DNA from: Desulfuromonadales bacterium
GTDB taxonomy: Bacteria > Desulfobacterota > Desulfuromonadia > Desulfuromonadales > JACZKF01
Assembly (NCBI GenBank): GCA_014860175.1
Contig: JACZKF010000283.1
Coordinates: forward strand, 1 to 41,690
Reading direction: 5' to 3'
DNA: 41,690 nucleotides
In this document: positions 41,412 to 41,690 of the stretch, one piece after another
Numbering within the stretch: position 1 is the first letter of the stretch
How the letters are laid out: each line of letters begins with the position of its first letter
Position numbers and translations under genes: made by a program
Notes under the pieces: generated by a model
Database searches by the model: none
Seen by the model: only the letters and a program-made list of their open reading frames with translations
What the model was told of the DNA's origin: nothing

Positions 41412-41690
41412 CCAGCCGATTCCCCCCGCTGTTGCCCCGGCTGCTCCTGCTGGTCGGCTCGCTGACGCTGGCGCTGGCCGTGGCCGCCCTCCTCGGCCTG
41501 GCGGTCGGCTCCTCCGGCCCCTCGTGGCGCCTGCTGCAAGGGGTCCTCACCGGCGGCAGCGACGCCGATCCGGTGGCCGCCGCCATCGTCTGGCAGATCC
41601 GGCTGCCGCGGGTCGTCCTCGCCGCCGTGGTCGGGGGGACTCTGGCCCTGGGGGGGCTGGTCTTTCAGGCGCTGCTGCGCAATCCACTGG
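41408..41690 (+). CDS. btuC: cobalamin ABC transporter permease, BtuC-like (partial)
   Basis: The first 94 residues of a FecCD-family permease, cut by the window end. After MTSRFPPLLPR comes a first membrane helix (LLLLVGSLTLALAVAALLGL), then IVWQIRLPRVVLAAVVGG and LALGGLVFQALLRNPL, the conserved family motif. ATG at 41408 overlaps the btuF stop. An ATPase gene (btuD) would be expected next. Confidence 0.88.
   Translation, partial: MTSRFPPLLPRLLLLVGSLTLALAVAALLGLAVGSSGPSWRLLQGVLTGGSDADPVAAAIVWQIRLPRVVLAAVVGGTLALGGLVFQALLRNPL

Noticed and set aside
1..41690. CRISPR array
   Set aside because: No regularly spaced direct repeats of 25-40 bp were seen; the only tandem repeats are coding units in the DUF3300 gene.

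Overview
The window is GC-rich, gene-dense bacterial DNA. The gene content suggests an anaerobic, metal-reducing or syntrophic member of the Desulfuromonadales/Geobacterales type: a nikMKLQO-type nickel ECF transporter with NikR, a cobalamin riboswitch-btuB-btuFC locus, many acyl-CoA-type catabolic genes and no oxygenases. This taxonomic reading is inference; no rRNA or other marker gene is present.

Positions 1-25,950 hold a catabolic cluster, mostly on the minus strand. After the 3' end of an adenine deaminase gene (1-407) come four paralogous stand-alone biotin-dependent carboxyltransferase (CT) subunits (434-1957, 8944-10473, 10729-12255, 14456-15979; called A, B, C and D here). They share one biotin carboxylase (12445-13812) and two nearly identical biotin carrier proteins (8391-8915, 13899-14423). 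Interleaved are three SDR dehydrogenases, a 3-ketosteroid-dehydrogenase-like flavoprotein, two crotonases, a DapB-like reductase, a YkgJ-type Cys-cluster protein and an SRPBCC protein. A plus-strand operon (20328-23493) adds a thiolase, a FadB-type crotonase half and an enoyl/alkenal reductase. A hotdog thioesterase and a metallo-beta-lactamase-fold hydrolase follow on the minus strand. Two TetR regulators (19181-19822, 25306-25941) lie in the cluster, and two recurring operator-like motifs sit at its promoters. My reading is a pathway that carboxylates, desaturates, hydrates, oxidises and thiolytically cleaves a ketone-containing, perhaps alicyclic, substrate. The CTs keep the metal-binding and catalytic residues of pyruvate carboxylase but replace the pyruvate-binding arginine with Asn, Asp or Glu, so the carboxylated substrate is probably not pyruvate.

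Positions 26,571-31,870 are a nickel-uptake operon on the minus strand, read from right to left: nikM fused in frame to nikK, a NikL-like protein, a frameshifted outer-membrane-type protein, nikQ, nikO with a His-rich tail, and nikR.

Positions 32,100-33,905 are a decayed island: an orphan HigA-type antitoxin, a HigB remnant, a deleted IS21-family element and a frameshifted AbiEii-type nucleotidyltransferase. Two small genes (a two-helix membrane protein and a Cys-containing 63-residue protein), a DUF3300 secreted protein with decapeptide repeats, and a PAS histidine kinase followed by a broken receiver-domain remnant come next.

The right end (38,157-41,690) is a vitamin B12 uptake locus: cobalamin riboswitch, terminator-type expression platform, btuB-like TonB receptor, btuF-like binding protein and the start of a btuC-like permease.
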